Shown in pieces: positions 28,084 through 38,965 of a stretch of DNA of 64,000 nucleotides (the stretch's first letter is position 1; every line of letters begins with the position of its first letter). Made by a program: the position numbers and the translations under genes. The notes beneath the pieces are model-generated. The model made no database searches. It was not told the origin of the DNA and worked only from the letters and a program-made list of their open reading frames with translations. The DNA comes from Thermomicrobium sp. CFH 73360 (GTDB lineage Bacteria; Chloroflexota; Chloroflexia; Thermomicrobiales; Thermomicrobiaceae), in NCBI RefSeq assembly GCF_023806465.1, contig NZ_JAMSLS010000007.1:1-64000 (forward strand), written 5' to 3'.

Positions 28084-29007
28084 ATGCTCGATCTCGTTGG
28101 GAAACGCTACTATTGGTTCCTTCTGTCGATCCTCGTCATCGTACCGGGAATGATTTCACTGGCAGTTCATGGCCTGCGACTGAGCATCGACTTTACCGGT
28201 GGCTCGCTCTGGGAACTCCAGATGAGCCGCCCTCTTCAGCCGGGCGAGGTTCGACAAGTGTTGGCCGAAAACGGTGTCGATGACGCCATTGTGCAGACGG
28301 CGGACAACAATGTCGTGTTAATCCGAATGCGCGAACTGAAAGAGGGTTCGCCTGAGAAGGATCGGTTGACCCAGGCCCTGCGAGACGCCTTCGGCGACTT
28401 TACTGAACTCCGGTTAGAGTCCGTCGGACCGACCCTGGGAACAGCCATCCGCAACCGCGCGATGATCGCTGTCGCCCTGACCACCATCGGCATACTCGCT
28501 TACATTGCCTGGGCTTTCCGTAATACGAACAACCCATTCCTCTACGGCATCGCAGCCATCATCGCCATGCTGCATGACGTTGCTGTTGTGGTGGGTATCT
28601 TCTCAATCCTTGGTTGGTTGCGTGGGGTTGAAGTGGATGCACTGTTCGTGACCGCGCTTCTCACCGTCATCGGGTTCTCGGTGCACGATACGATCGTTGT
28701 TTTCGACCGGATCCGTGAGAATCTGGCTCGCCGCGCGGCACCAACCTTCGAGCAGATTGTCAACTATAGCCTCGTGCAAACGCTTGTTCGCTCGCTGAAT
28801 ACGTCCCTGACAGTCGTCTTTACACTCTTGGCTTTGTACCTGCTCGGCGGTGAAACGATCCGAAACTTCGTCCTCGCCTTGTTGATCGGCATCGTCAGCG
28901 GAACCTATTCGTCAATCTTCAACGCCAGTCAGATCGTGGTCGTGTGGGAGAACCGGGAGCTCCATCGCCTGTTCGCACGCATTCGACGACAACACGCACC
29001 CGCCTGA
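28084..29007 (+). CDS. secF: Protein translocase subunit SecF
   Basis: Partner of SecD in the SecDF accessory complex. It is 307 aa from the ATG at 28084, with GAGAGGA upstream. The first helix (about 9-30) is followed by LRLSIDFTGGSLWELQ (the G-rich SecF signature). A short P4 domain ends in SVGPTLGTAIRNRA, and the remaining helices include VIGFSVHDTIVVFDRIREN. The frame extends upstream into secD but the extra residues are not SecF-like. The next gene starts 11 nt after the stop, so FAD-oxidoreductase expression may depend on this operon. Confidence 0.95.
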   Translation: MLDLVGKRYYWFLLSILVIVPGMISLAVHGLRLSIDFTGGSLWELQMSRPLQPGEVRQVLAENGVDDAIVQTADNNVVLIRMRELKEGSPEKDRLTQALRDAFGDFTELRLESVGPTLGTAIRNRAMIAVALTTIGILAYIAWAFRNTNNPFLYGIAAIIAMLHDVAVVVGIFSILGWLRGVEVDALFVTALLTVIGFSVHDTIVVFDRIRENLARRAAPTFEQIVNYSLVQTLVRSLNTSLTVVFTLLALYLLGGETIRNFVLALLIGIVSGTYSSIFNASQIVVVWENRELHRLFARIRRQHAPA

Positions 29008-29018
29008 GGAGCCGTGTT

Positions 29019-30383
29019 ATGTCCACTCGGCTACGCATCGGCGTCATTGGTGGCGGAATCGCCGGGTTGACGGCTGCGTATCGGCTGGCCAGCCGAGGGC
29101 ATGAAGTGATCCTCTGGGAACGTCAGCGCCAGCTCGGTGGCCAGGCAGCAGCTTTCCCGCTCCTCGGCACGGCACTCGAGTACTTCTATCATCACCTGTT
29201 CATGAGTGACCACGACATCGTAGCCCTGATGAAGGAACTCGGCATCGCCGATCGGCTGGTCTGGTTGCCCTCCCGTGTTGGATTCTATGCCGCTGGACGG
29301 ATTTATCCTCTTTCGAGCGCTCTCGATGTTCTTCGTCTCGGAGTTGTCCCGCTCCACGATCGACTCCGCATCGGCCTCGTCACGTTTTACCTGCAGCACG
29401 TGCGCGATTGGCGACGTTTTGAAGAGATCACCGCCGAAGAATGGCTTCGGCGGTGGGTCGGTGCTCGTGCCTTTGACCGCGTCTGGGGGGCTCAACTCCG
29501 TGCCAAGTTCGGTCCACGTGCGAGTGATGTCGCGATGGTCTGGTTTTGGAACAAGATCTTTCTCCGCACCCAATCTCGTCGCTCATTGTTGGAGCGCGAG
29601 CGCCTGGGCTACATCATGGGCAGCTTCAATGCCCTTATCGATCGGCTGGCTGAAGCGATCCGCGAGCAGAGCGGCACCGTCCTTGCCGGCGTTGGAGTCG
29701 ATGCAGTCGAACGAAGCGGGGACACATGGGTCGTTCGCGAGAGTACCGGCCGTGCCATGCCAGTTGATGTGATCGTCGCTACTGTCCCATCCCCGTTGAT
29801 TGCAAAGCTCTTTCCGCAACTTCCTGAGATCTATCGGATGAAACTTTTAGGAACAGTCTACCAGGCAGCCGTCACCCTGCTTCTCCAAACCCATCGAGAG
29901 CTCAGCGATATATACTGGCTAAACATCGGTGATCCTGATCTCCCCTACACTGGCATCATTGAACATACGAACTTCGTGCCCGCGTCTTATTACCAGGGAC
30001 GACACCTTATCTATGTCAGCAAATATGTCGAACAGACGCATCCGTACCTCGCGCTGCGCGACGACGAGGTTTTGGCTGCTGCGATCCAGCATCTTCCCAA
30101 GGTCAATCCTGCTTTCTCGGCTGACTGGATAGAAGACTATTGGGTCTTTCGCGAGCGAGCTGCTCAGCCGATCGTCACCGTCCGTTATCGTGCGCAAATC
30201 CCGGACCATCGGACCCCGTTGCCGGGAGTCTATGTGGCAAACACGGCTCAGATCTATCCTGAAGATCGTGGAACCAATTACAGTGTTCGTTTGGGAAATG
30301 TGGTCGCTGACCTCGTCTGCGATGACGTGAGAACGGGCCGCCTTGGTGTGGCTACATCGGCCGCACGCGATACAACCCCATGA
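29019..30383 (+). CDS. FAD-dependent NAD(P)-binding oxidoreductase
   Basis: Predicted flavoprotein of 454 aa. The N terminus carries the dinucleotide-binding motif IGVIGGGIAGLTAAYRLASR and the acidic strand end WERQRQLGGQAA. Near the C terminus, LPGVYVANTAQIYPEDRGTN is the second FAD-contact region seen in amine-oxidase, protoporphyrinogen-oxidase and UDP-galactopyranose-mutase relatives. The substrate is unknown. Homologues of this type often accompany cell-surface polysaccharide genes, which is weak support for a sugar- or lipid-modifying role. The start is the ATG at 29019 with GAGGA 9 nt upstream; the longer frame overlaps secF. Confidence 0.75.
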   Translation: MSTRLRIGVIGGGIAGLTAAYRLASRGHEVILWERQRQLGGQAAAFPLLGTALEYFYHHLFMSDHDIVALMKELGIADRLVWLPSRVGFYAAGRIYPLSSALDVLRLGVVPLHDRLRIGLVTFYLQHVRDWRRFEEITAEEWLRRWVGARAFDRVWGAQLRAKFGPRASDVAMVWFWNKIFLRTQSRRSLLERERLGYIMGSFNALIDRLAEAIREQSGTVLAGVGVDAVERSGDTWVVRESTGRAMPVDVIVATVPSPLIAKLFPQLPEIYRMKLLGTVYQAAVTLLLQTHRELSDIYWLNIGDPDLPYTGIIEHTNFVPASYYQGRHLIYVSKYVEQTHPYLALRDDEVLAAAIQHLPKVNPAFSADWIEDYWVFRERAAQPIVTVRYRAQIPDHRTPLPGVYVANTAQIYPEDRGTNYSVRLGNVVADLVCDDVRTGRLGVATSAARDTTP

Positions 30384-30431
30384 GGCAACGACGGTTCATA
30401 ACCGATACACAGTGAATCCATAAACACGAGC

Positions 30432-30461
30432 TTGACAACGGGGGTCGTCCTTGGGTATCGT
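30432..30461 (+). promoter_or_regulatory. Probable icd promoter
   Basis: TTGACA (30432-30437), 18 nt and TATCGT (30456-30461) lie about 40 nt upstream of the icd start, in the 118-nt gap after the oxidoreductase gene. Confidence 0.6.
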
Positions 30462-30501
30462 GCGGGCTCGGGCTGCGTGAGCCTGCTGCCGAGAGGTGTC
30501 C

Positions 30502-31983
30502 ATGGGAGGAAGCGGAACAAGAATGAAGTACGTCGTCACGCCGTCCGGCAAAAAACTGGTCACGCTGATTCCGGGTGACGGCATTGGGCCGGAGATCGTT
30601 GAGAGTGCCTGCCGAATCATCGAAGCAGTCGGTGCCCCTGTCGAGTGGGAGGTCCGGCGAGCTGGCGCAAGCATCTTCCGTGAAGGGATTGCGAGCGGCG
30701 TCCCTGACGACACCATTGAGTCCATTAAGCGGACACGTGTCGTACTGAAGGGGCCGCTCGAAACACCAGTGGGTTACGGTGAGAAGAGCGCCAATGTCAC
30801 CTTGCGCAAGCTCTTCGAAGCGTTCGCGAACGTCCGCCCGGTTCGTGAGTTCCCGTCTATTCCCACCCCCTACCGGGGACGCAATATCGATCTTGTCGTT
30901 GTCCGAGAGAATATTGAAGACCTCTACGCTGCAATTGAATATCGGGAAACTCCTGGTGTGACAATCGCCCACAAGTTGATCTCATACAAGGGTAGTGAGA
31001 AGGTGATCCGCTTCGCCTTCGAACTCGCTCGATCGGAAAGTCGGAAGAAAGTCACCTGCGCGACGAAATCGAATATTCTGAAGCTGACGGAGGGTTGGTT
31101 CCAACACATCTTTGAGGAGATCGCCCGCGAGTACCCGGATATTGAAGCGAATCACCTCATCATCGATAACTGCGCGCACCAACTCGTCAAGGCACCCGAA
31201 CAGTTCGAAGTGATCGTGACCACGAACCTCAACGGTGACATCATCTCTGATCTCGCGTCTGGACTCGTCGGGGGACTCGGCTTCGCCCCGTCAGGAAATT
31301 ACGGTCATGAGGTTGCGATCTTCGAGCCAGTCCACGGCACTGCCCCAAAGTACGCCGGAAAGAATGTCATTAATCCAACAGCGATGATCCTCACTGCGGT
31401 AATGATGCTCCGTTACCTTGACGAGTTTGAGGCTGCTGAAACGATCGAACAGGCGCTCGTGGTGACACTCGAAGAGGGCAAGGCGCTCACTCGCGATGTC
31501 GTGGGAGATGAGCGGGCGGTTTCCACCACCGCGTTCACCGATGCAATCATTGCCAATCTTGGTCGCCGTTCAAAAACCTGGCACTCTCGACCACACAAAG
31601 AGATCCGCATTCCTCCCCAGCGCCCCGAGTTGGATCCCATTCGCCCGGGTCAGCGCCGGGTCGTTGGTCTCGACCTCATCATCGAGGGCACAGAACCACC
31701 GGAGGTTCTCGGCCCGAATCTGGAGGCACTCGTGGCTGATTTGCCACTGCGCCTCCACCTGATTTCCAGCCGCGGACTCCAAGTCTATCCGGATGTAGGC
31801 ACTCGGATCGATTATGTCGACCACTGGCGCTGCCGTTTCCTTACTCGCGACGGCGACGTGACGACAAGGACGGTCACCGAGCTCCTCAGTCGCGTTAGTG
31901 CACGCTATCGCTGGAGCCGGGTTCAATTGCTCCATGAATTGGACGGCGAGCCGGGTTTCACGAGGGCACAGGGCGAAGACTGA
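30502..31983 (+). CDS. icd: Isocitrate dehydrogenase, two-domain Thermus type
   Basis: Oxidatively decarboxylates isocitrate to 2-oxoglutarate in the TCA cycle. About 493 aa. The beta-decarboxylating dehydrogenase core (about 1-340) has [24 protein letters not shown], the catalytic block [34 protein letters not shown] and the cofactor region [19 protein letters not shown]. The [11 protein letters not shown] context is typical of NADP-type enzymes. A C-terminal domain of about 145 residues follows, as in Thermus thermophilus isocitrate dehydrogenase. Start options are GTG 30496, ATG 30502 (GAGAGG 5 nt upstream) and ATG 30523; I chose 30502. purE follows 18 nt after the stop. Confidence 0.92.
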   Translation: MGGSGTRMKYVVTPSGKKLVTLIPGDGIGPEIVESACRIIEAVGAPVEWEVRRAGASIFREGIASGVPDDTIESIKRTRVVLKGPLETPVGYGEKSANVTLRKLFEAFANVRPVREFPSIPTPYRGRNIDLVVVRENIEDLYAAIEYRETPGVTIAHKLISYKGSEKVIRFAFELARSESRKKVTCATKSNILKLTEGWFQHIFEEIAREYPDIEANHLIIDNCAHQLVKAPEQFEVIVTTNLNGDIISDLASGLVGGLGFAPSGNYGHEVAIFEPVHGTAPKYAGKNVINPTAMILTAVMMLRYLDEFEAAETIEQALVVTLEEGKALTRDVVGDERAVSTTAFTDAIIANLGRRSKTWHSRPHKEIRIPPQRPELDPIRPGQRRVVGLDLIIEGTEPPEVLGPNLEALVADLPLRLHLISSRGLQVYPDVGTRIDYVDHWRCRFLTRDGDVTTRTVTELLSRVSARYRWSRVQLLHELDGEPGFTRAQGED

Positions 31984-32001
31984 ATCACAGGAGTAAGAGC
32001 G

Positions 32002-32511
32002 ATGCGTACGACGCCGAGCCAGCCGCTCGTCGGCATCATCATGGGCTCGCGCTCAGACTGGGAAACGATGAGTCATGCGGCGGAAACACTTGAAGCACTG
32101 GGCATCCCCTACGAAGTCCGTGTGGTTTCAGCACATCGCACGCCTGACCTGATGTTCGAGTATGCAGCGAGTGCCGAGCTTCGCGGTCTCGAGGTGATCA
32201 TCGCTGGAGCCGGAGGTGCTGCGCATCTTCCGGGAATGACTGCGTCCAAGACCATCCTTCCAGTGTTAGGCGTACCGGTACAGAGTCAAGCACTGCATGG
32301 GCTGGATTCGCTGCTCTCGATCGTTCAAATGCCAGCCGGCGTACCGGTTGGCACGCTCGCGATTGGGCGCGCCGGAGCCATCAATGCAGCGCTCTTGGCA
32401 GCGGCGATTCTTGGAACGAAGTACCCGGAAATCCGCGAGGCGCTCCGTCGCTACCGTGAACAACAGACACAGTTTGTTCTTGAACGACCAGATCCGCGGC
32501 AGCCAGAATAG
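32002..32511 (+). CDS. purE: N5-carboxyaminoimidazole ribonucleotide mutase, PurE class I
   Basis: Moves the carboxylate of N5-CAIR to C4, giving CAIR in purine synthesis. It is 169 aa. The class I signature is [14 protein letters not shown], then [14 protein letters not shown] (catalytic His) and [12 protein letters not shown], then [20 protein letters not shown]. It is immediately followed by purK, the ATP-dependent partner that makes N5-CAIR, which confirms the class I PurE-PurK route. SD AGGAG lies upstream of the ATG. Confidence 0.97.
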   Translation: MRTTPSQPLVGIIMGSRSDWETMSHAAETLEALGIPYEVRVVSAHRTPDLMFEYAASAELRGLEVIIAGAGGAAHLPGMTASKTILPVLGVPVQSQALHGLDSLLSIVQMPAGVPVGTLAIGRAGAINAALLAAAILGTKYPEIREALRRYREQQTQFVLERPDPRQPE

Positions 32512-32521
32512 GAGGGCACGC

Positions 32522-33616
32522 TTGTTGATCGGAATCCTCGGAGGTGGTCAACTCGGGCGCATGCTCGCTCTTGCCGGCTATCCGCTCGGACTGCGGTTCC
32601 GAGGTCTCGATCCAAATGCGAATGCACCGCTGGGTCAGGTTGCCGAACTCGTCGTGGCTCCATACGACGATCGGCTCGCGCTGGAACGCTTTGCAGCAGG
32701 TCTGGACCTTGTTACCTACGAGTTCGAGAACGTTCCGGGATCGACGGCGGAATTCCTCGCTGCCCGCCTTTCTGTCTCACCACCCCCCGAGGCCCTGATT
32801 CGTTCCCAAGATCGGCTGGAAGAAAAGCGACTCTTCGAGGAATGTGGTATTCCGGTGCCACGGTATGCACCGGTCTCCGGCCCGGACGATTTCGCCCAGG
32901 CGCTGGACGCCGTCCCGCTCCCTGCACTGCTCAAAACGCGTCGCCTTGGCTATGACGGTCGAGGACAGGCGCAGATTCACACCGCAGAAGAGCTCGCTCT
33001 GGCTTGGGAACGCCTCGGCGGAGTACCGTGCTTGTTGGAAGAGTTTGTGCCATTCGAGTACGAAGTCTCGTTACTCGGCGTCCGCTCGCGCCGGGGCGAA
33101 ATCACCTTCTACACCTTAGTCGAAAACCGTCACGTGGAAGGGATCTTGGCCATCTCTCGGGCTCCCGCTCCACGTGCAAGCACGGCACTGCAGACGTTAG
33201 CCCAGCAATATGTCGCAGCGATCCTGAACCGACTGGAGTATGTCGGGGTGTTGGCGGTTGAGTTCTTTGTTGTCGGCGATCGGCTGCTCGCCAATGAGAT
33301 GGCTCCGCGTGTGCACAACAGCGGACACTGGACCATTGAGGGCGCAGAGACAAGTCAGTTTGAGCAGCATTTGCGTGCCATTCTCGGCTGGCCGCTCGGT
33401 TCGACTACACCCCGAGGTCACAGTGCAATGATCAACCTTCTTAGTGTCATCCCACCGATCGAGCCCATCCTTGGCTTGCCCAACACGCACGTCCATCTCT
33501 ATGGCAAAGAACCCCGACCGCGGCGCAAGCTTGGCCACATTACTGTCCGTGCCGACTCCGCTCACGAACGAGACGAACTCCTCCGTCAGGTACTGGAGTT
33601 CGTCTCGTTCCCCTGA
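32522..33616 (+). CDS. purK: N5-carboxyaminoimidazole ribonucleotide synthase
   Basis: ATP-grasp enzyme converting AIR, ATP and bicarbonate to N5-CAIR. About 364 aa from a TTG at 32522 (or the TTG at 32525), with AGGAGGG 5-8 nt upstream. The longer frame lies inside purE and is not PurK-like. Signatures are IGILGGGQLGRMLALAGYPL, YEFENVP, KTRRLGYDGRGQ, LLEEFVPFEYEVSLL and NEMAPRVHNSGHWTIEGAET. Use of a TTG start is unusual among the neighbours. A 10-bp stem-loop follows the stop and separates it from the convergent ilvD. Confidence 0.94.
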   Translation: MLIGILGGGQLGRMLALAGYPLGLRFRGLDPNANAPLGQVAELVVAPYDDRLALERFAAGLDLVTYEFENVPGSTAEFLAARLSVSPPPEALIRSQDRLEEKRLFEECGIPVPRYAPVSGPDDFAQALDAVPLPALLKTRRLGYDGRGQAQIHTAEELALAWERLGGVPCLLEEFVPFEYEVSLLGVRSRRGEITFYTLVENRHVEGILAISRAPAPRASTALQTLAQQYVAAILNRLEYVGVLAVEFFVVGDRLLANEMAPRVHNSGHWTIEGAETSQFEQHLRAILGWPLGSTTPRGHSAMINLLSVIPPIEPILGLPNTHVHLYGKEPRPRRKLGHITVRADSAHERDELLRQVLEFVSFP

Positions 33617-33626
33617 CAAGCACTTC

Positions 33627-33660
33627 GAGGGTCGGGAGGAAATCACCAGCCCCGACCCTC
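33627..33660. terminator. Stem-loop between convergent purK and ilvD
   Basis: GAGGGTCGGG (33627-33636) and CCCGACCCTC (33651-33660) form a perfect 10-bp stem with a 14-nt loop between the two convergent stops. No T-tract follows on either strand. A bidirectional terminator is likely by position. Confidence 0.55.
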
Positions 33661-33704
33661 CTTCCATGCACTCTCCGCCGTCACCGCGTCTTCCGCGGGT
33701 GTGA

Positions 33705-35375
33705 TTACTGCCAGCGTGGCGTGCGGAGGACTGCCCCCTCGGACGCCGAACTCACGAGCGCCGCGTACCGGGCAAAGACGCCATTCGTGAAGCGTGGAGC
33801 TGGCGGCGACCAGCTTGCTCGCCGCTCGGCGAGTTCAGCATCCGATACCTCGAGATCAATGCGCCGGTTTTCCACATCGATGACGATCGTGTCCCCATCT
33901 CGCACGAAGGCAATGGGACCACCCACCGGGGCTTCTGGTGCCACATGCCCAACCATGAGACCCTTGGTGCCGCCAGAGAACCGCCCGTCGGTGACCAAGG
34001 CAACGTGTGGTCCGAGCCCTTCGCCGACAATCGCTGCAGTGATACCGAGCATTTCCCGCATGCCGGGACCGCCCTTTGGCCCCTCATATCGGATGACCAC
34101 CACGTCTCCAGGTTTAATTTGCTGGTTCAGCACGGCTTGCATCGCCTGTTCTTCAGCATCGAAGACGCGCGCGGTACCGCGGAAATACATCTGCTCCGTT
34201 CCGGCGACCTTGAGGACCGCACCTTCCGGAGCCAGTGACCCTCGCAGAATCACAAGTCCACCGTGCGGCTTCAACGGATTGGACGGATGGTAGACGACTG
34301 GCTGGCCAGGCGCCTCCTGGGCATCCGCTACTGCCTCGGCGAGTGTCTCACCTGTAACAAGTCGCTGATTTCCATCGACAAGTCCAGCCTCGAGCAACCG
34401 CTTCACAACCAGCTTTGTACCCCCGGCCTTGTAGAGGCTCCATGCGACATACTTGCCCCAAGGCTTGAGATCAGCGATCACCGGTGTGCGCCGGCTAATC
34501 TCATCGAATTCGTCAATACTCAGCGGGATTCCGAGTTCGTGAGCAATCGCCATGAGATGGAGCACCGCATTTGTTGAGCCACCCGTCGCCGCCACCGCCG
34601 CGATCGCATTCCGGAGCGACGTCTTGGTGATGAAGTCACGCGGCATCCGGTTCGCTCGCACAACCTCCATGAAACGGCGACCGGCCTCACGCGTTGCTTC
34701 AGCCTTTTCCGGCGCCACCGCCGGAATCGCGTTGTAGCCCATCGGAGAAAGCCCTAGGACTTCTAAGGCCATTGCCATCGTGTTCGCCGTGTACTGGCCA
34801 CCACAAGCACCGGGGCCCGGAATCGCTCGGCGCTCGATCTCCTGGAGCTCCTCGAGCGTAATCTTCCCAGCCGCGTATGCGCCGACCGCCTCGAAGACCT
34901 CAACGATCGTCAGCTCTCGGTCACGCCAATGGCCAGGCGCGATCGAGCCGCCGTACAGCACCATGCCCGGAACGCCAGCTCGGATCACCCCCATTGCTCC
35001 ACCAGGGATCGTCTTATCGCAGGAGACGAGAGCGACGATCGCGTCGAACTGGTACCCAAACGCCATGAGCTCGATCGAGTCGGCGATTACCTCGCGGCTA
35101 ATCAGCGAGGCTTTCATCGCCTCAGTCCCCATCGAGATCGCGTCGTTCACTGCAACTGTGTTGAACTCGACGGGCACCCCTCCCGCTTCACGGATCCCCT
35201 CCCGGAGGTGCTGCGCAAGTTCGCGCAAGTGATAGTTACATGGCATCGCGTCGGTCCACGTATTAGCGATAGCAACGATCGGCTTCTCGAAGTCCTCGTC
35301 GCGGAACCCGACAGCTCGTAGCATCGCGCGCGCTGGTGCGCGGTCGATCCCATGCGTGATCCGTTCGCTCCGCAT
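33705..35375 (-). CDS. ilvD: Dihydroxy-acid dehydratase
   Basis: Iron-sulfur enzyme that dehydrates 2,3-dihydroxy-isovalerate and -methylvalerate, the third common step of Val/Ile/Leu synthesis. It is 556 aa from the ATG at 35375. Signatures are [31 protein letters not shown] (cluster Cys), [17 protein letters not shown] (cluster Cys) and [17 protein letters not shown]. Three cluster-ligand Cys are visible. It stands apart from ilvBNC at 52-56 kb, and I see no leader peptide in the 150 nt between it and the divergent gpmI. Confidence 0.96.
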   Translation of the reverse strand: MRSERITHGIDRAPARAMLRAVGFRDEDFEKPIVAIANTWTDAMPCNYHLRELAQHLREGIREAGGVPVEFNTVAVNDAISMGTEAMKASLISREVIADSIELMAFGYQFDAIVALVSCDKTIPGGAMGVIRAGVPGMVLYGGSIAPGHWRDRELTIVEVFEAVGAYAAGKITLEELQEIERRAIPGPGACGGQYTANTMAMALEVLGLSPMGYNAIPAVAPEKAEATREAGRRFMEVVRANRMPRDFITKTSLRNAIAAVAATGGSTNAVLHLMAIAHELGIPLSIDEFDEISRRTPVIADLKPWGKYVAWSLYKAGGTKLVVKRLLEAGLVDGNQRLVTGETLAEAVADAQEAPGQPVVYHPSNPLKPHGGLVILRGSLAPEGAVLKVAGTEQMYFRGTARVFDAEEQAMQAVLNQQIKPGDVVVIRYEGPKGGPGMREMLGITAAIVGEGLGPHVALVTDGRFSGGTKGLMVGHVAPEAPVGGPIAFVRDGDTIVIDVENRRIDLEVSDAELAERRASWSPPAPRFTNGVFARYAALVSSASEGAVLRTPRWQ

Positions 35376-35451
35376 CGTCCCTTCGACTCCTCTCCGGTCG
35401 TTCGTACGACGCTGGTTGGCATTGTACTGCTGGAGTCGCATTTTGTGCTGT

Positions 35452-35481
35452 TTGCCGCAAGCAGCTTCCGATGTCTACTAT
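35452..35481 (+). promoter_or_regulatory. Candidate gpmI promoter
   Basis: TTGCCG (35452-35457), 18 nt and TACTAT (35476-35481) lie 45 nt upstream of the gpmI GTG. Both hexamers are imperfect. Confidence 0.4.
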
Positions 35482-35525
35482 GAGCAGAGCAATCGTGTTT
35501 GTGCGCGGGAGGGAGAGGACAAGCA

Positions 35526-37082
35526 GTGGAGCAACAACCATCCGTTTGCCTGGTCGTTTTGGACGGCTGGGCCATCGGGCCCGACTATCCCGGTAACGCC
35601 ATTCGCGCAGCACACACTCCGGTCATGGATCGCCTCCAAGCCACCTACCCTATGACGTCATTGCGCTGCTGGGGACTCGACGTCGGACTTCCTGACGACC
35701 AGATGGGGAATTCGGAAGTCGGTCACCTCAACCTCGGAGCGGGCCGAGTTGTCTACCAGCTCATCACCCGTATTGACCTTGCCATTGAGGATGGCTCCTT
35801 CTTCGAAAACCAAGCCTTCCTGAAGGCGATCGACCGAGCCTGCCAGCCAGGCAGAACTCTCCATCTGCTCGGGCTTATTGGGGACGGCGGCGTCCATAGC
35901 CACCAACGTCACCTCTATGCCTTGCTCGAGCTCGCAGCGCGCGCCGGCGTCCCTCGTGTCGCGGTGCATGCGTTCACCGATGGCCGTGACACCTCCCCGA
36001 CCTCGGGTATCGAGCATCTGCGCGAACTCCTGAGCACGATGGAACGTCTCAAAACCGGCTTTATCGCCTCCATCAGTGGTCGCTATTACGCCATGGATCG
36101 GGACAAACGCTGGGATCGGACGCAGCAGGCCTACAACGCGATTGTGTGTGGGCAGGGCCGCACCGCTTTTAACCCTCTGCAAGCGATTGAACAAAGTTAC
36201 GCCGCGGGGGTTACCGACGAATTCATTGTTCCCACCGTAATCGTCGACTCCACCGGACGCCCCCGAGCGACGGTCCAGGACGGCGACGCGGTCATCTTCT
36301 TCAATTTTCGCGCCGATCGAGCGCGACAGTTGACATCCGCCCTGACCGATCCGGATTTCCGTGCTTTCGAACGCTGCCGTTGGCCGCGCGATATCGTAAT
36401 GGTCACCATGGCTGAGTACGAGCCGCATTTCCCAGTTCTGGTTGCCTTTGCACCGGATATCGTTCGGACACCGTTGGCGCGCGTCCTGTCAGAGGCTGGA
36501 CTCCGACAGTTCCATACCGCAGAGACCGAGAAATATGCCCACGTGACGTACTTCTTCAATGGAGGGCGAGAAGAACCCTTCCCTGGCGAGGAACGTGTCT
36601 TGGTCCCATCGCCCAAAGTACCGACATATGACCTTAAGCCGGAGATGAGTGCCCCCGAAGTCACCGACGTGGCTGTGGAGGCGATCCGGAGCGGAAAGTA
36701 TGCCTTTGTCCTCATCAACTATGCCAACCCAGACATGGTCGGGCATACCGGGGTCTTTGAGGCAGCAGTCAAAGCCGTCGAGTGTGTCGACCAGTGTGTT
36801 GGCCGGATCGAGGATGCAGTGCGATCAGTTGATGGATATCTCATCGTCACCGCCGACCATGGCAATGCTGACGAGATGCTGGTACCCGGAACGAACGAGG
36901 TGTGGACTGCACATACCAAGAATCCAGTTCCTTTCGTCCTCGTCGCACCTGAGCAGAGTCCTTATCGTCGCGTGACATTACGGAGCAGCGGTCGTCTCGC
37001 CGACGTCGCCCCAACGATTTTGCAACTCATGGGCCTTGAACAACCGGAGGAGATGACCGGGCAGAGCTTGATCCAACGGTAA
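35526..37082 (+). CDS. gpmI: 2,3-bisphosphoglycerate-independent phosphoglycerate mutase
   Basis: Manganese enzyme interconverting 3- and 2-phosphoglycerate in glycolysis. It is 518 aa from the GTG at 35526, with GGGAGGGAGAGGA just upstream. The alkaline-phosphatase superfamily signatures are VVLDGWAIG, the phosphoserine site PDDQMGNSEVGHLNLGAGR, HAFTDGRDTSPTSG, SGRYYAMDRDKRWDR, NFRADRARQLT, NYANPDMVGHTG and TADHGNADEM. It is separated by a 336-nt non-coding stretch from eno, which faces it from the opposite strand, so the two consecutive glycolytic genes are not one operon. Confidence 0.96.
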   Translation: MEQQPSVCLVVLDGWAIGPDYPGNAIRAAHTPVMDRLQATYPMTSLRCWGLDVGLPDDQMGNSEVGHLNLGAGRVVYQLITRIDLAIEDGSFFENQAFLKAIDRACQPGRTLHLLGLIGDGGVHSHQRHLYALLELAARAGVPRVAVHAFTDGRDTSPTSGIEHLRELLSTMERLKTGFIASISGRYYAMDRDKRWDRTQQAYNAIVCGQGRTAFNPLQAIEQSYAAGVTDEFIVPTVIVDSTGRPRATVQDGDAVIFFNFRADRARQLTSALTDPDFRAFERCRWPRDIVMVTMAEYEPHFPVLVAFAPDIVRTPLARVLSEAGLRQFHTAETEKYAHVTYFFNGGREEPFPGEERVLVPSPKVPTYDLKPEMSAPEVTDVAVEAIRSGKYAFVLINYANPDMVGHTGVFEAAVKAVECVDQCVGRIEDAVRSVDGYLIVTADHGNADEMLVPGTNEVWTAHTKNPVPFVLVAPEQSPYRRVTLRSSGRLADVAPTILQLMGLEQPEEMTGQSLIQR

Positions 37083-37184
37083 GCTGGGTAACCGCTATCC
37101 ATCGACTGACTCTGAAAGGCTGCTCCAAGCTCTCGAGGGCGTGGGATGCAACGAGTTACTGCTCTTCATCCACTGACCCCGAAA

Positions 37185-37220
37185 GGCCGTCGCAGGAACA
37201 CGACGGTGGCTGCGACGGCC
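37185..37220 (+). terminator. Terminator-like hairpin downstream of gpmI
   Basis: GGCCGTCGCA (37185-37194) pairs perfectly with TGCGACGGCC (37211-37220), with a 16-nt loop. It lies 103 nt after gpmI and has no T-tract. Confidence 0.4.
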
Positions 37221-37263
37221 TGACAAGACTCATAAGTTACCGATCCGCCACGTAGCCATGAAG

Positions 37264-37303
37264 GGGAGCGGCGGCAGATCTCCTCGCCCTGCTCGCCGCT
37301 CCC
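37264..37303 (-). terminator. Terminator-like hairpin downstream of eno
   Basis: GGGAGCGGCG (37264-37273) pairs perfectly with CGCCGCTCCC (37294-37303), with a 20-nt loop. It lies about 115 nt after the eno stop on its strand and has no T-tract. Confidence 0.4.
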
Positions 37304-37418
37304 ACGTTGGCCCCACAGCGAGTTCCCCGACGTGGATCTGAGAGGGATCTTGCGGTCAGCAAAACCCGCTGAGTGGGCGACCCGACGCGCATTCCGCGGT
37401 CATGAGGCGGCCCGACTG

Positions 37419-38735
<1,317 letters not shown>

Positions 38736-38866
38736 TCAGGGTCACACTCTTGCAGCAACCCGCGGAAGTGTACTCACCAATTCCGAGTTTTGGGATCGCC
38801 CACAGCGTCGCGAGTGTCCTTGTACCTCAACGCAACCGAGCGAGAGGGTGCCGTTCAGGTTCTTGC

Positions 38867-38896
38867 TTGACACCTCCGATCGCGCATCCTTATGCT
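38867..38896 (+). promoter_or_regulatory. Promoter of the pheS-pheT-his operon
   Basis: TTGACA (38867-38872), 18 nt and TATGCT (38891-38896) form a good promoter 70 nt before pheS. Confidence 0.7.
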
Positions 38897-38901
38897 CAGG
38901 C

Positions 38902-38919
38902 CGCGTCCCGAAGGACGCG
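38902..38919 (+). other. 5' hairpin of the pheS transcript
   Basis: CGCGTCC and GGACGCG enclose a CGAA tetraloop, giving a 7-bp hairpin at or just after the expected transcription start. I see no T-box features (no specifier loop or NGGUGG bulge) and no Phe-rich leader ORF, so it is more likely an mRNA-stabilising 5' structure than a regulator. Confidence 0.4.
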
Positions 38920-38965
38920 CCACCGAGGGTCGAACGAGAACGCCCCTATCGCAGGAGGCGAGTGA

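Larger units (their letters stand above)
37083..37418. other. Non-coding gap between convergent gpmI and eno with two long hairpins
   Basis: No convincing ORF. Two perfect 10-bp stems are visible: 37185-37194 with 37211-37220, and 37264-37273 with 37294-37303. A 17-nt motif is imperfectly repeated (37104-37120 and 37171-37187, 3 mismatches), ending in GAAAGGC each time. The hairpins may end transcription from the two sides, but neither has a T-tract. Confidence 0.5.

Noticed and set aside
38902-38965. Possible T-box or Phe attenuator upstream of pheS
   Set aside because: Only a 7-bp hairpin is present; there is no specifier loop, no T-box core and no Phe-rich small ORF.
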